This document shows positions 1 through 6,564 of a DNA stretch of 36,892 nucleotides, piece by piece. Below the pieces are notes generated by a model. The model was not told the origin of the DNA and made no database searches. It saw nothing but the letters and a program-made list of their open reading frames with translations. Location of the stretch: positions 1 to 36,892 of IMG/VR virus record IMGVR_UViG_3300048925_000282. One strand, written 5' to 3'. This DNA comes from a virus. The position numbers and the translations under genes were made by a program. Numbering within the stretch: position 1 is the stretch's first letter; each line of letters starts with the position of its first letter.

Positions 1-77
1 CGAGTGGTTTAAGGCAACGGTCTTGAAAACCGTCGACTGTAACAGGTCCATGAGTTCGAATCCCATCGCCTCCGCCA
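1..77 (+). tRNA. tRNA-Ser(UGA), 5' end cut by window edge
   Basis: Most of a class II serine tRNA is visible. The anticodon stem ACGGT (17-21)/ACCGT (29-33) encloses the loop CTTGAAA, with anticodon TGA at 24-26. A long variable region follows, then a T-arm containing GTTCGAATCC, the 3' acceptor strand, and CCA at 75-77. About a dozen 5' bases lie outside the window. Serine tRNAs are frequent phage integration targets. Because the gene points right, an element integrated in its 3' end would extend to the right, where the prophage genes lie. Confidence 0.95.
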
Positions 78-85
78 TCTTTATA

Positions 86-120
86 CGACAAAGCCCTGAT
101 TATTCAGGGCTTTGTCGTTT
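86..120 (+). terminator. Intrinsic terminator of tRNA-Ser
   Basis: A perfect 14-bp stem (86-99 with 104-117) closes a TTAT loop and is followed by TTT. It starts 9 bases after the tRNA CCA end, so it is the natural terminator of the tRNA transcript. Confidence 0.85.
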
Positions 121-153
121 CTGGCGGTCGAGTTTTTTGTGGACTTTTCCAAG

Positions 154-189
154 GCGTTACAAAACTTTTGCAACGCGTTACAAAACTTT
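154..189. repeat. 15-bp direct repeat GCGTTACAAAACTTT, two copies
   Basis: GCGTTACAAAACTTT occurs at 154-168 and again at 175-189, a 21-bp period (two helical turns). A weaker relative (GTTAAAACACT) lies near 213. Helically phased short direct repeats close to a tRNA 3' end resemble integrase arm-type sites. They could equally be operator sites for the small gene at 276. The repeat is seen directly; the role is inferred. Confidence 0.55.
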
Positions 190-275
190 CCTCTTTTCGG
201 CGTCCTGCCAATCGTTAAAACACTCTTCATGTAACACGGTGCTACGCTCATTCCTTGGCTGCCAAGGAGATCAAA

Positions 276-485
276 ATGCCCAACTCTGACCTGCTCCCTT
301 CTCTGCTCTTCAAGATCAACGAAAACCAGCTCGCCCTCGAAGCCGCCATCATGGAGTTGTCCAACTGGGTCGAGCAGCGCGGATCGGCAGATGTCGCCGA
401 GAACGTACGCGGCGCACTCTGGACGATCGACAAGAACGAGGAGTTCATCAAGATGACCTTGGCCGTTTTGATGGCGCCCGAGTGA
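276..485 (+). CDS. Small hypothetical protein (69 aa)
   Basis: I chose the ATG at 276 because AAGGAG (264-269) sits six bases upstream. An in-frame TTG at 255 has no such site. The product begins MPNSDLLPSLLFKINENQ, has no signal peptide or membrane segment, and looks like an acidic, mostly helical soluble protein. I do not recognise a characterised family. It lies alone between the tRNA-Ser and a leftward permease gene, on the tRNA strand. The position and small size suit an accessory gene near a prophage end, but this is inference. Confidence 0.6.
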   Translation: MPNSDLLPSLLFKINENQLALEAAIMELSNWVEQRGSADVAENVRGALWTIDKNEEFIKMTLAVLMAPE

Positions 486-491
486 CCGCTA

Positions 492-507
492 TCGGCCAAA
501 AGCGGCC
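492..507. repeat. 16-bp element, left copy (inverted relative to 3669-3684)
   Basis: TCGGCCAAAAGCGGCC here is the exact reverse complement of the sequence at 3669-3684. Each copy also contains a small internal inverted repeat (GGCC...GGCC). The two copies bracket the three-gene metabolic module. The left copy sits just after the small gene ending at 485. It may be a dispersed palindromic element or part of terminators. Confidence 0.6.
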
Positions 508-573
508 CGTCAGATCCTGCTGGAGTCATCCCTTAGATGCCGGTGAGCAACTGTGGAGTTCTAGTCACACTTC

Positions 574-1506
574 TCAATCGAAATTACACAATTCCACATT
601 GGCCTTTGCTAAATGCTGCTCGCGTGCTGAAAACCATGCTGCCCACAAATAGCGTCCACCGTCTAAAACAAGCAACCCAACCGCAGTCCAGATTGGCACA
701 TATGTCAGCCACTGTTCAGGATTGATCCGCTCACCCAGGATCAACGCTACTGCGACCATCAATATCGGTTCAACGTAACCCAGTAAACCGAACAGGCTGA
801 ACGGTAGATGCTTTCCTGCAACGGTGTAGGACATGAATGCCGCCGAACTGATGATTGCCAACAGCGCAAGCAATAGATACAAATTGGGCACCTGAGTGAA
901 CGCCCCCGGCGTCGACCTGACTCCCATCGCAAAATAGGCGGCAACCGGTAGCGTAAGCATAATGTCAAACCAGAGGCCGCCGAGGCTCGCGGTAGAGAGC
1001 TTACGCCGCAACATGAAATACAGTGGAAAACCGAAGGCAACCAAAAGCGTAGACCACGATATTTTCCCAACCTGATAAAGCTCATTGAGCGCGCCTAGCC
1101 CAGCGCAAAGAGCGGCAAATTTTTGGATTGGTGTCAGCTGGTCACCGTAAGCAACTTTGCCAAGCAGGAGCATTACGAGAGGCAGCAGGAAATAGCCAAG
1201 TGAGACATCGAGGCCATGCCCGTTGAGCGGTGCCCACATGAATAGCCATTGCTGTGTACCCAGCAGAGCGCTGCTCAAGCAAAGTCCGATGAGCAACCGT
1301 GGCCTCTGCCTAAGGCGTTGCCAGACGGTCTTCACTTGGCACCATGCTCCGCTAATTATTAAAAAAGCGGTGATACAAGGCAGCATCAGCAGCATGCGCC
1401 AGCCAAAAATTTCCACTGCAGTGAGTGGGGAAAGCAAGGTTGCGTAGTAGTAAAGGATGGCGAAAAGGCAGGATGACGTGATAGACAGAGCGACGCCTTT
1501 GAACAA
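574..1506 (-). CDS. EamA/RarD-type drug/metabolite permease
   Basis: A 310-residue, very hydrophobic protein with about ten predicted membrane segments, the usual length and layout of the DMT superfamily (two EamA repeats). The N-terminal MFKGVALSITSSCLFAILYY and the pattern of charged loops resemble RarD-like permeases. Such proteins export or import small metabolites at the inner membrane; the substrate cannot be told from sequence. The start is TTG at 1506 with GGAGG a few bases upstream. It is the last gene of a leftward set after quinone oxidoreductase and LysR, 38 bases behind the LysR gene, so it is probably co-transcribed with them. Confidence 0.85.
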   Translation of the reverse strand: MFKGVALSITSSCLFAILYYYATLLSPLTAVEIFGWRMLLMLPCITAFLIISGAWCQVKTVWQRLRQRPRLLIGLCLSSALLGTQQWLFMWAPLNGHGLDVSLGYFLLPLVMLLLGKVAYGDQLTPIQKFAALCAGLGALNELYQVGKISWSTLLVAFGFPLYFMLRRKLSTASLGGLWFDIMLTLPVAAYFAMGVRSTPGAFTQVPNLYLLLALLAIISSAAFMSYTVAGKHLPFSLFGLLGYVEPILMVAVALILGERINPEQWLTYVPIWTAVGLLVLDGGRYLWAAWFSAREQHLAKANVELCNFD

Positions 1507-1544
1507 GGGGCCTCCATTTCTTTAAAGTAAGAATTATCCGACGG

Positions 1545-2471
1545 CTAAATTGCCCATGGGGGCGCGGGAATAAATTTTGATTCCATCCATTGTTTGAAGG
1601 CCGTTACTACGGCGCTGGGAAACTTGGATGAGGGTCTGACCAGATAAACCCCTCCGGCGGTGTCCAGCTGCCAGTCCGGGAGAACATGAAGCAACTTTCC
1701 GGCCGCAATGTCATGACGCATCAACCATTCGCCAGCACCCAATATTCCTGAATCAGCGCAAGCCGCGGCGAGTAATGATTCGCTGTCGTTGGCCGTCAGG
1801 TTTCCTTTTGGCAAGACGGTCTGGAATTCGCTGCCGCGATAAAGTTTCCACTGCGGAAAAGACGCAAGACCACTGAAGCGAAGACAATTGTGCTCGATCA
1901 GGTCGTGTGGGGTTTCGGGCATGCCGTACTTTTCGATATACGCCGGCGAAGCACAAAGAATCCGGCGATGGTCACTAAGTTGCATTGCTATTAGTCGGTT
2001 GTCTTCCAGTTCTCCGATCCGGATCGCAACGTCAAACCCTTCGTCAATGATGTCGACCAGACGTTCGCTATAGTCTGCGAGAATCGAGACGTGCGGATGA
2101 TCCCTGAGAAACTCCGGCAACATGGGGCCAAGCCATCGCCGTCCCATAGCTGCCGGCAGAGCAAGTCGCAAAGTACCTCGAACTTCGTTAGCACCTTCCG
2201 CCGCCTGCTGCTGAGCTGCATCCATCAGGTCTATGGCCGCGCGCAGACGCTCTTCAAGCTTGGAGCCCACTTGCGTAATTCGGACTTGTCGTGTGGAGCG
2301 CTCGACGAGACGAACTCCCAGGCGTTTTTCCATCGCGGCCAGTCGTTTCGAAACGATGGTAGGGTGTCGCTGCAGAAGCCTGCCTGCAGCGACAAAGGAG
2401 CCTTGCGAGGCAACGGCCAGAAACGCAGCGATTTCGTCACTGTGCTGATTATTCAGAACGTCAAGATTCAT
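1545..2471 (-). CDS. LysR-family transcriptional regulator
   Basis: 308 residues, typical LTTR length. The N-terminal winged helix-turn-helix spans about residues 11-70 (EIAAFLAVASQGSFVAAGR, then a recognition helix with VSKRLAAMEKRLGVRLVERS). The rest is a substrate-binding-like effector domain. Its ATG overlaps the stop of the upstream quinone oxidoreductase (ATGA, four bases shared). It is therefore translationally coupled to an enzyme gene on the same strand, rather than divergent from its target as in most LysR pairs. It probably regulates the promoter in front of the oxidoreductase, where a perfect inverted repeat lies at 3525-3549. Confidence 0.93.
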   Translation of the reverse strand: MNLDVLNNQHSDEIAAFLAVASQGSFVAAGRLLQRHPTIVSKRLAAMEKRLGVRLVERSTRQVRITQVGSKLEERLRAAIDLMDAAQQQAAEGANEVRGTLRLALPAAMGRRWLGPMLPEFLRDHPHVSILADYSERLVDIIDEGFDVAIRIGELEDNRLIAMQLSDHRRILCASPAYIEKYGMPETPHDLIEHNCLRFSGLASFPQWKLYRGSEFQTVLPKGNLTANDSESLLAAACADSGILGAGEWLMRHDIAAGKLLHVLPDWQLDTAGGVYLVRPSSKFPSAVVTAFKQWMESKFIPAPPWAI

Positions 2472-3442
2472 GGTTTTAGAATGATAGCTCCTGAGGACTG
2501 CCCCGACTCCAACGCTGTGTGCGCCAGCGATGCATCTTTCAAAGCGTAGCTGGCCCAGATACGAGGTTTGATAATCCCCGACCCTACAGCTGCCAACACG
2601 TCCTGTGCCCGCTCTTGATATTCAGCCGCGCTGGCGGTGTGCGCTGCCAGAGATGGACGCGTCAGGAACAGCGAACCTTTAGCGTTGAGCGTTGCCAACT
2701 CAACAGCCGAGGGTGCACCTGACGATGCCCCAAACGATACCATCAGTCCACGTGGGCGTAGGCTATCCAAAGACGCCTCGAAGGAAGCACGTCCGATTGG
2801 GTCATAGACCACATCGACCTTTCGGCCTTGGGTAATACGACTGACCTCGGATGCCAGGTTGTTGGCGTCGAACACCAGTACCTCATCACAACCCGATGTC
2901 AGTGCTTTTTCAACACTGGCTTGTTTCGAAACTACACCGATCACTGTCGCCCCGAGGTGTTTGGCCCAGGGCACCATGATCTCTCCCAATCCTCCCGCAA
3001 CACCATAAATCAGGACAGTTGTGCCGTGGGTTACTGGATAGGTGGTTTTTAGCAGGTACTGCGCTGTAATGCCTTTAAACATGACAGCGGCAGCATCATC
3101 GAAGGACAAGATTTCGGGTATCTTCACCAGCCGCTCTGCTGGATAAAGTCGGGCGGACGCGTATGATCCTATAGGTCCGGTGGCATAAGCGACACGATCA
3201 CCAGCCTGAACGTTACTAACACCTTCACCAATGATGACGACCCGTCCGGCTCCCTCTAATCCGAGAACGGATGGCAGCGCAACAGGCGTTACGCCCTTTC
3301 GTTGAGTCACGTCGAGGAAGTTGACCCCAATGGCCTCCTGTTCAATCCAAACCTCACCTGGCCCTGGCAATTGCTCATTCACCGGTTCCAGTTTCAGAAC
3401 CTCAGGCGCGCCGAATTGGTTAAACCGTATAGCGGATATCAT
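2468..3442 (-). CDS. NAD(P)H:quinone oxidoreductase, zinc-free MDR family
   Basis: A 324-residue medium-chain reductase. It has the GroES-like N-terminal half with the quinone reductase signature NFLDVTQRKG near residue 41, then a Rossmann nucleotide-binding loop GVAGGLG at about 147-153. The structural and catalytic zinc ligands of alcohol dehydrogenases are absent, as expected for the QOR group. These enzymes reduce quinones or enones with NADPH in the cytoplasm. I chose the ATG at 3442 because GGAG lies nine bases upstream. The ATG at 3448 would be only three bases from it, and a GTG at 3457 overlaps it. It is the first gene of the leftward qor-lysR-eamA set. Confidence 0.9.
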   Translation of the reverse strand: MISAIRFNQFGAPEVLKLEPVNEQLPGPGEVWIEQEAIGVNFLDVTQRKGVTPVALPSVLGLEGAGRVVIIGEGVSNVQAGDRVAYATGPIGSYASARLYPAERLVKIPEILSFDDAAAVMFKGITAQYLLKTTYPVTHGTTVLIYGVAGGLGEIMVPWAKHLGATVIGVVSKQASVEKALTSGCDEVLVFDANNLASEVSRITQGRKVDVVYDPIGRASFEASLDSLRPRGLMVSFGASSGAPSAVELATLNAKGSLFLTRPSLAAHTASAAEYQERAQDVLAAVGSGIIKPRIWASYALKDASLAHTALESGQSSGAIILKP

Positions 3443-3524
3443 GGTCATTTTCTCCACTGTCAGAAGCTGTTTCCAAACCGATGCCGCCAGTGTGAGAACT
3501 TACCTTCAGATGAACAAGATGGGC

Positions 3525-3549
3525 TTAATGCAGAACATTCATGCATTAA
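3525..3549. promoter_or_regulatory. Perfect 8-bp inverted repeat, candidate LysR operator
   Basis: TTAATGCA (3525-3532) and TGCATTAA (3542-3549) form a perfect inverted repeat with a 9-base spacer. It contains the T-N11-A arrangement (T3529, A3541) typical of LysR-type sites. It lies about 83-107 bases upstream of the oxidoreductase start, in the only sizeable gap before that gene. The palindrome is seen directly; binding by the LysR product is inferred. Apart from this site and the repeat at 3669-3684, the gap 3443-3731 shows no gene I can support. Confidence 0.5.
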
Positions 3550-3668
3550 TTGCAGCAATAGCATCGTCAAACCATCTGCAGCGCAAGACGATGGAGGAGG
3601 AACAGTGCTGAAAGGAAGAAAAGTAGCTGCAACTTGTGCGCAACGAGTCAATTCAATCGCTCAGGAAC

Positions 3669-3684
3669 GGCCGCTTTTGGCCGA
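3669..3684. repeat. 16-bp element, right copy (inverted relative to 492-507)
   Basis: GGCCGCTTTTGGCCGA here is the exact reverse complement of 492-507. With that copy it flanks the oxidoreductase-LysR-permease block (574-3442) in opposite orientations. No transposase gene lies between the copies, so this is not an intact insertion sequence. Confidence 0.6.
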
Positions 3685-3731
3685 AAGGCGCCGCTCCAGT
3701 ACTCCGAATCAGACGGCAGCGCCCCGTGCCG

Positions 3732-3970
3732 TTAAATCTCCCCAACAGCCTGCACTTCGATTTTAGTAATTCCTTCCAGGCTGGCCTGCTCCAGGATCTC
3801 TTCAGCAGTCGAATCGGCTGTCGGCATGATCAAGCTGTTCTCGCCATCTCCAAAATGTAGCTCAAGCAGATGCATGGCGGCATCGTGAACGGCGAGTTCA
3901 GATTGGTTCAGCTCAATCTCATGTGTACGGGCTCGCCGTTGAACAGATAGTGGATCGTGTAGTTGCGCAT
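3732..3970 (-). pseudogene. Small hypothetical gene broken by a frameshift
   Basis: A good start (ATG at 3970, with GAGGGC upstream) opens MRNYTIHYLFNGEPVH and then runs into TGA at 3910-3908. The adjacent frame carries a sensible protein from about 3923 onward (HEIELNQSELAVHDAAMHLL...) to a stop at 3732. Removing two bases, or adding one, in the ACACA run at 3922-3926 joins the halves into one protein of about 79 residues with consistent character. The downstream half has no start of its own with a ribosome site. It could be a real mutation, a sequencing error, or recoding; no classical slippery heptamer is seen. Function unknown. Confidence 0.55.
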
Positions 3971-4005
3971 GAATTGCCCTCGATGAGTGGATACCTACAA
4001 TCAAC

Positions 4006-4021
4006 CTGACTTTTTAGTCAG
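4006..4021. promoter_or_regulatory. Palindrome CTGACT-TTTT-AGTCAG between divergent genes
   Basis: A perfect 6-bp inverted repeat with a 4-base spacer, in the region between the leftward frameshifted gene and the rightward SOS pair. It fits the minimal CTG-N10-CAG of LexA sites but lacks the CTGT...ACAG core, so it is at best a weak LexA site. It may be an operator of another repressor. A T-run follows on the plus strand, but no rightward gene lies upstream that would need a terminator. Confidence 0.3.
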
Positions 4022-4092
4022 TTTTTAGCTCAGCCAGACGACTGACACGCAACTCGTCGCCTCACCCTCGCCCACCTGTCGCGCCTCGATTA

Positions 4093-4108
4093 CTGTACAT
4101 GCATACAG
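4093..4108 (+). promoter_or_regulatory. LexA (SOS) box
   Basis: CTGTACATGCATACAG matches the gammaproteobacterial LexA consensus CTGT-N8-ACAG perfectly at all eight core positions, with an alternating pyrimidine-purine centre. It lies 23 bases before the ATG at 4132 of a rightward gene followed by an SRAP-type gene. Its job is presumably to repress that pair until DNA damage. Confidence 0.85.
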
Positions 4109-4131
4109 CACTTGTACAGCGAACCCGCTCC

Positions 4132-4854
4132 ATGAATTTCGACCAAGCCAAATCTCTTCGGCTCCAGCGATGGCGCACGACCCTCGACGATCAGGACTTC
4201 CGAATGCAAAACCCTGAGGGTCACAGGGAAACTCTTCATGAAATGGCTGCGGCGCTGCGCGCTGAGGGGCTGATCGACCAGCTTGCGCAGTTCGACATGA
4301 ACGAAATGGCAGACGCAGCCTACTGGCACGCCGTCGAGGAACTGCAGAACTCGCCAGGCCACTACCGCTGTGCGTCGACCTATGACGTCGTGCATATCGA
4401 TAACGGGGAGTTGCTGGGCACGATCAGCCGCACGATCTTCTACTTTGCAACCACCGAGCGCAGCGCATCATCATCCTATGACGGCAAGGTTTATTCGGGC
4501 CCAGAAGGGATACACCTGAATCTGGGGATTTCCCGGAATGTCGGCACAATCACAGGGCTGATTCTGGAGATGCACGGGCGGCGGTACCAGTTGATCGAGA
4601 CGCAACGGATGATCCGCGGTGTTTGCCACGATCCCCTCGATGACCCGGACACGTACCGAGCGCTGATTGATGCGGCTCAGATTGCACAGGAAGATCGGGA
4701 TCTGCACGCCTTTGAAAAGGTGCGTCCTCACATCGAGTCGGCCGTCTTTTGCATGTGTCCGATCTGCCTGGATCGCTTTGGGGTACGTGACGAATGTTCG
4801 ACCTGCGCCGGAAAAGGATTTGTGACGAAGACGCCACCAGCGGGTCTACGCTGA
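4132..4854 (+). CDS. LexA-controlled unknown with C-terminal zinc-ribbon-like motif
   Basis: I chose the ATG at 4132. An in-frame ATG at 4099 lies inside the LexA box and would put the operator within the coding region. The product has 240 residues, no signal peptide and no membrane segment. The first ~200 residues match no family I know. The C-terminus has Cys209-P-I-Cys212 and Cys222-S-T-Cys225 followed by AGKG, a pattern like the CxxCxGxG repeats of DnaJ-type zinc ribbons. It probably binds one zinc ion and perhaps DNA or protein. It precedes the SRAP gene by 22 bases, so the two are likely co-expressed upon DNA damage. Confidence 0.8.
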   Translation: MNFDQAKSLRLQRWRTTLDDQDFRMQNPEGHRETLHEMAAALRAEGLIDQLAQFDMNEMADAAYWHAVEELQNSPGHYRCASTYDVVHIDNGELLGTISRTIFYFATTERSASSSYDGKVYSGPEGIHLNLGISRNVGTITGLILEMHGRRYQLIETQRMIRGVCHDPLDDPDTYRALIDAAQIAQEDRDLHAFEKVRPHIESAVFCMCPICLDRFGVRDECSTCAGKGFVTKTPPAGLR

Positions 4855-4876
4855 AAGCTCACGCGAGGATCTGGCA

Positions 4877-5557
4877 ATGTGCGGACGGCTCACCCAGTAC
4901 AGCGGCATTCACGATTTCGTGGCGGTGCTCAGCATGCCCAACGCCCTGGTCAACTCGACCGGCGAGCAACCGCTCGAGCGCTACAACGCCGCGCCGACCG
5001 CGCAGCTCGCCCTCTTCCACCAGGAAGGACAATTCCTGCACGCCGACATGGTTCGCTGGGGATGGCGCCCACACTGGGCGAAGGATCGCGCCGCGCCGAT
5101 CAACGCTCGAGTGGAGAAAGTCGCCCACGGCCCGTTCTTCCGCGCCATCTGGCCGCACCGGGCGATCATCGCCATCAACAGCTGGTTCGAATGGGTCGAC
5201 GAAGGTGGGCCGAAGAAGCAGCCCTATCTGATCCGGCACCGGGACGGCTCGCCGATTCTGTGTGCTGCCATCGGCCAATACCCGAACAAGGAACATGGCC
5301 CCGGCGAGAATGATGGCTTCGTGATCATCACAGCCGACAGCGCCGGGGGCATGGTAGATATCCATGACCGGCGGCCGGTGGCGTTGTCACCGGAGCTGGC
5401 TCGGGAATGGCTGGACCCGGCCACGCCGAAAGAGCGCGCCGAGCAAATGGTGCTTCACCAGGGTGAGCCGACAGAGGTGTTCGAGTGGTACAAGGTTGAC
5501 CGGGCCGTAGGAAACGTCCGGAATCAAGGCCCCGACCTGATCAAGCCGATCGAATGA
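4877..5557 (+). CDS. SRAP (YedK/HMCES-type) DNA-protein crosslink protein
   Basis: 226 residues beginning MCGRLTQ. The catalytic Cys2, exposed after Met removal, crosslinks to abasic sites in single-stranded DNA in this family. Other conserved positions are present: Asn76 in NAR, Glu105 in SWFEW, and His163 in DIHDRRPVAL. GAGG lies upstream at suitable spacing. The LexA box and preceding zinc-ribbon gene make this an SOS-induced pair. SRAP proteins shield abasic sites in ssDNA from error-prone cleavage. Several are carried by phages, where they may also protect phage DNA. The stop is one base from the convergent gene's stop. Confidence 0.93.
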   Translation: MCGRLTQYSGIHDFVAVLSMPNALVNSTGEQPLERYNAAPTAQLALFHQEGQFLHADMVRWGWRPHWAKDRAAPINARVEKVAHGPFFRAIWPHRAIIAINSWFEWVDEGGPKKQPYLIRHRDGSPILCAAIGQYPNKEHGPGENDGFVIITADSAGGMVDIHDRRPVALSPELAREWLDPATPKERAEQMVLHQGEPTEVFEWYKVDRAVGNVRNQGPDLIKPIE

Positions 5558-5558
5558 T

Positions 5559-5810
5559 TCAAACATGCGTCAGCGTTTTCAGGCGCTCGACCAGGGCGGC
5601 TTCGAAAATGATGTACAGCCTTTCAGCATCTCCGGAACGCAACGCCCCACCGGTTTCCAGCCCCAGCACGAAGCCATCCGCCCGCGCGCCCGCCTTGACC
5701 GCGATGATCATCGAATCAGCCCGGACAATCTGCGCCAGAAGCCGATCCGCCTCCCGCTGCATCTTTTCGCTCAGCACTACACCTTCCACGTCAGCCACCT
5801 TTACCTTCAC
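5559..5810 (-). CDS. Hypothetical protein coupled to a tiny membrane ORF (83 aa)
   Basis: I place the start at GTG 5810, which overlaps the stop of the 29-codon membrane ORF upstream (GTGA, four bases), giving MKVKVADVEGVVLSEKMQRE. Longer in-frame starts would read through the other ORF. The protein is soluble, alpha/beta in feel, with a helix around residues 10-30, and matches no family known to me. It converges with the SRAP gene with one base between stops and no terminator hairpin between them. Confidence 0.6.
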   Translation of the reverse strand: MKVKVADVEGVVLSEKMQREADRLLAQIVRADSMIIAVKAGARADGFVLGLETGGALRSGDAERLYIIFEAALVERLKTLTHV

Positions 5811-5896
5811 CGTGACATCCAATACATCAACGCAACCACAACCGTGACCCACACAAGGGTTATCAAAAAAGAAAGCCCAAAGAGCCGCTTGTCCAT
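5807..5896 (-). CDS. Tiny single-pass membrane protein (29 aa)
   Basis: ATG at 5896 with GAGG six bases upstream opens MDKRLFGLSF, then a run of about 20 hydrophobic residues (LITLVWVTVVVALMYWM), ending SR-stop. A charged start, one membrane helix and a basic end make a credible inner-membrane peptide. Its stop overlaps the GTG of the following gene (GTGA), a standard coupling arrangement. Function unknown; small phage or toxin-like membrane peptides look similar. Confidence 0.55.
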   Translation of the reverse strand: MDKRLFGLSFLITLVWVTVVVALMYWMSR

Positions 5897-5954
5897 GCAT
5901 TCCTCGAAAGCAGTTGAACCAGAATGATGGTTCACAGTTAACCACCCTGCAAGG

Positions 5955-6071
5955 ATGCCTCTAAGTCAGCAATTCTGGAAACTATGGGAAGGTTTTTTTG
6001 CAAGAGTGCGGGCGCCGGATGGTGATGATGAACCAATTGACGACCATGGGAATCGAAAGTCTTCAGCGTGA
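5955..6071 (+). CDS. Possible small protein (38 aa)
   Basis: ATG at 5955 opens MPLSQQFWKLWEGFFARVRA, followed by an acidic tail, and stops at 6071. The amphipathic, aromatic-rich N-terminus looks protein-like. The purine-rich AAGG abuts the ATG directly, too close for normal initiation, so this is weak. Otherwise the stretch 5897-6182 shows nothing I can support. Confidence 0.25.
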   Translation: MPLSQQFWKLWEGFFARVRAPDGDDEPIDDHGNRKSSA

Positions 6072-6182
6072 GGTATTGTGTCAAGTCGTCGGCGTGGGGA
6101 TTTGCCAGAGCGATTTTGCGCTATATTCGTTCGATTTTTATTAATAGCAGATCGGGCCGTATTTAATACAGCTCAAGGATGA

Positions 6183-6545
6183 GTGACTTTGAGAGCTTTT
6201 GCGATACCTCTAATCCTGTTCTGCCTCTGCGCCCAGGCAGATGAGCTACCAATTGATGGCCCAATGTTTGATGAGGCCCAGTACTCCATAGTTCGCAACA
6301 GCGCGGATGGTTCAGTGAGGACCGTCATCATTAGGCGGGTGGGGCCCTACTTCACTACCTTTATCAAGCAACAATATGACTGCAGCAGATTACAATATCG
6401 TTACCTTGGAACAGGCAGAACTGCCGAAAAGATCGCCGAAGAGCCGGCGGATACTCCATGGTTCACTGTTCGTCAGGGCGACTGGCATGAATTCGTTAGG
6501 GATCGAACCTGTCTGACAAATGCAGAGGTATCAGCGTCCCAGTGA
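6183..6545 (+). CDS. Secreted hypothetical protein
   Basis: 120 residues from GTG 6183; a TTG at 6189 has better spacing from AAGGA at 6175-6179 and is equally possible. The N-terminus has a short signal peptide (LRAFAIPLILFCLCAQA, cleavage before DELP), so the protein is probably periplasmic. Two cysteines in the mature part (in YDCSRL and RTCLTN) could form a disulfide. No family recognised. It converges with the prophage Rz gene 19 bases away, so it is either the last cargo gene or the first gene outside the phage morphogenesis block. Confidence 0.65.
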   Translation: MTLRAFAIPLILFCLCAQADELPIDGPMFDEAQYSIVRNSADGSVRTVIIRRVGPYFTTFIKQQYDCSRLQYRYLGTGRTAEKIAEEPADTPWFTVRQGDWHEFVRDRTCLTNAEVSASQ

Positions 6546-6564
6546 CTTCCAATCAGCCGCGAGC

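Noticed and set aside
4006-4021. Second LexA box
   Set aside because: It only fits CTG-N10-CAG; the flanking core bases (CTGA/TCAG) disagree with CTGT/ACAG, so it is listed as an unspecified palindrome.
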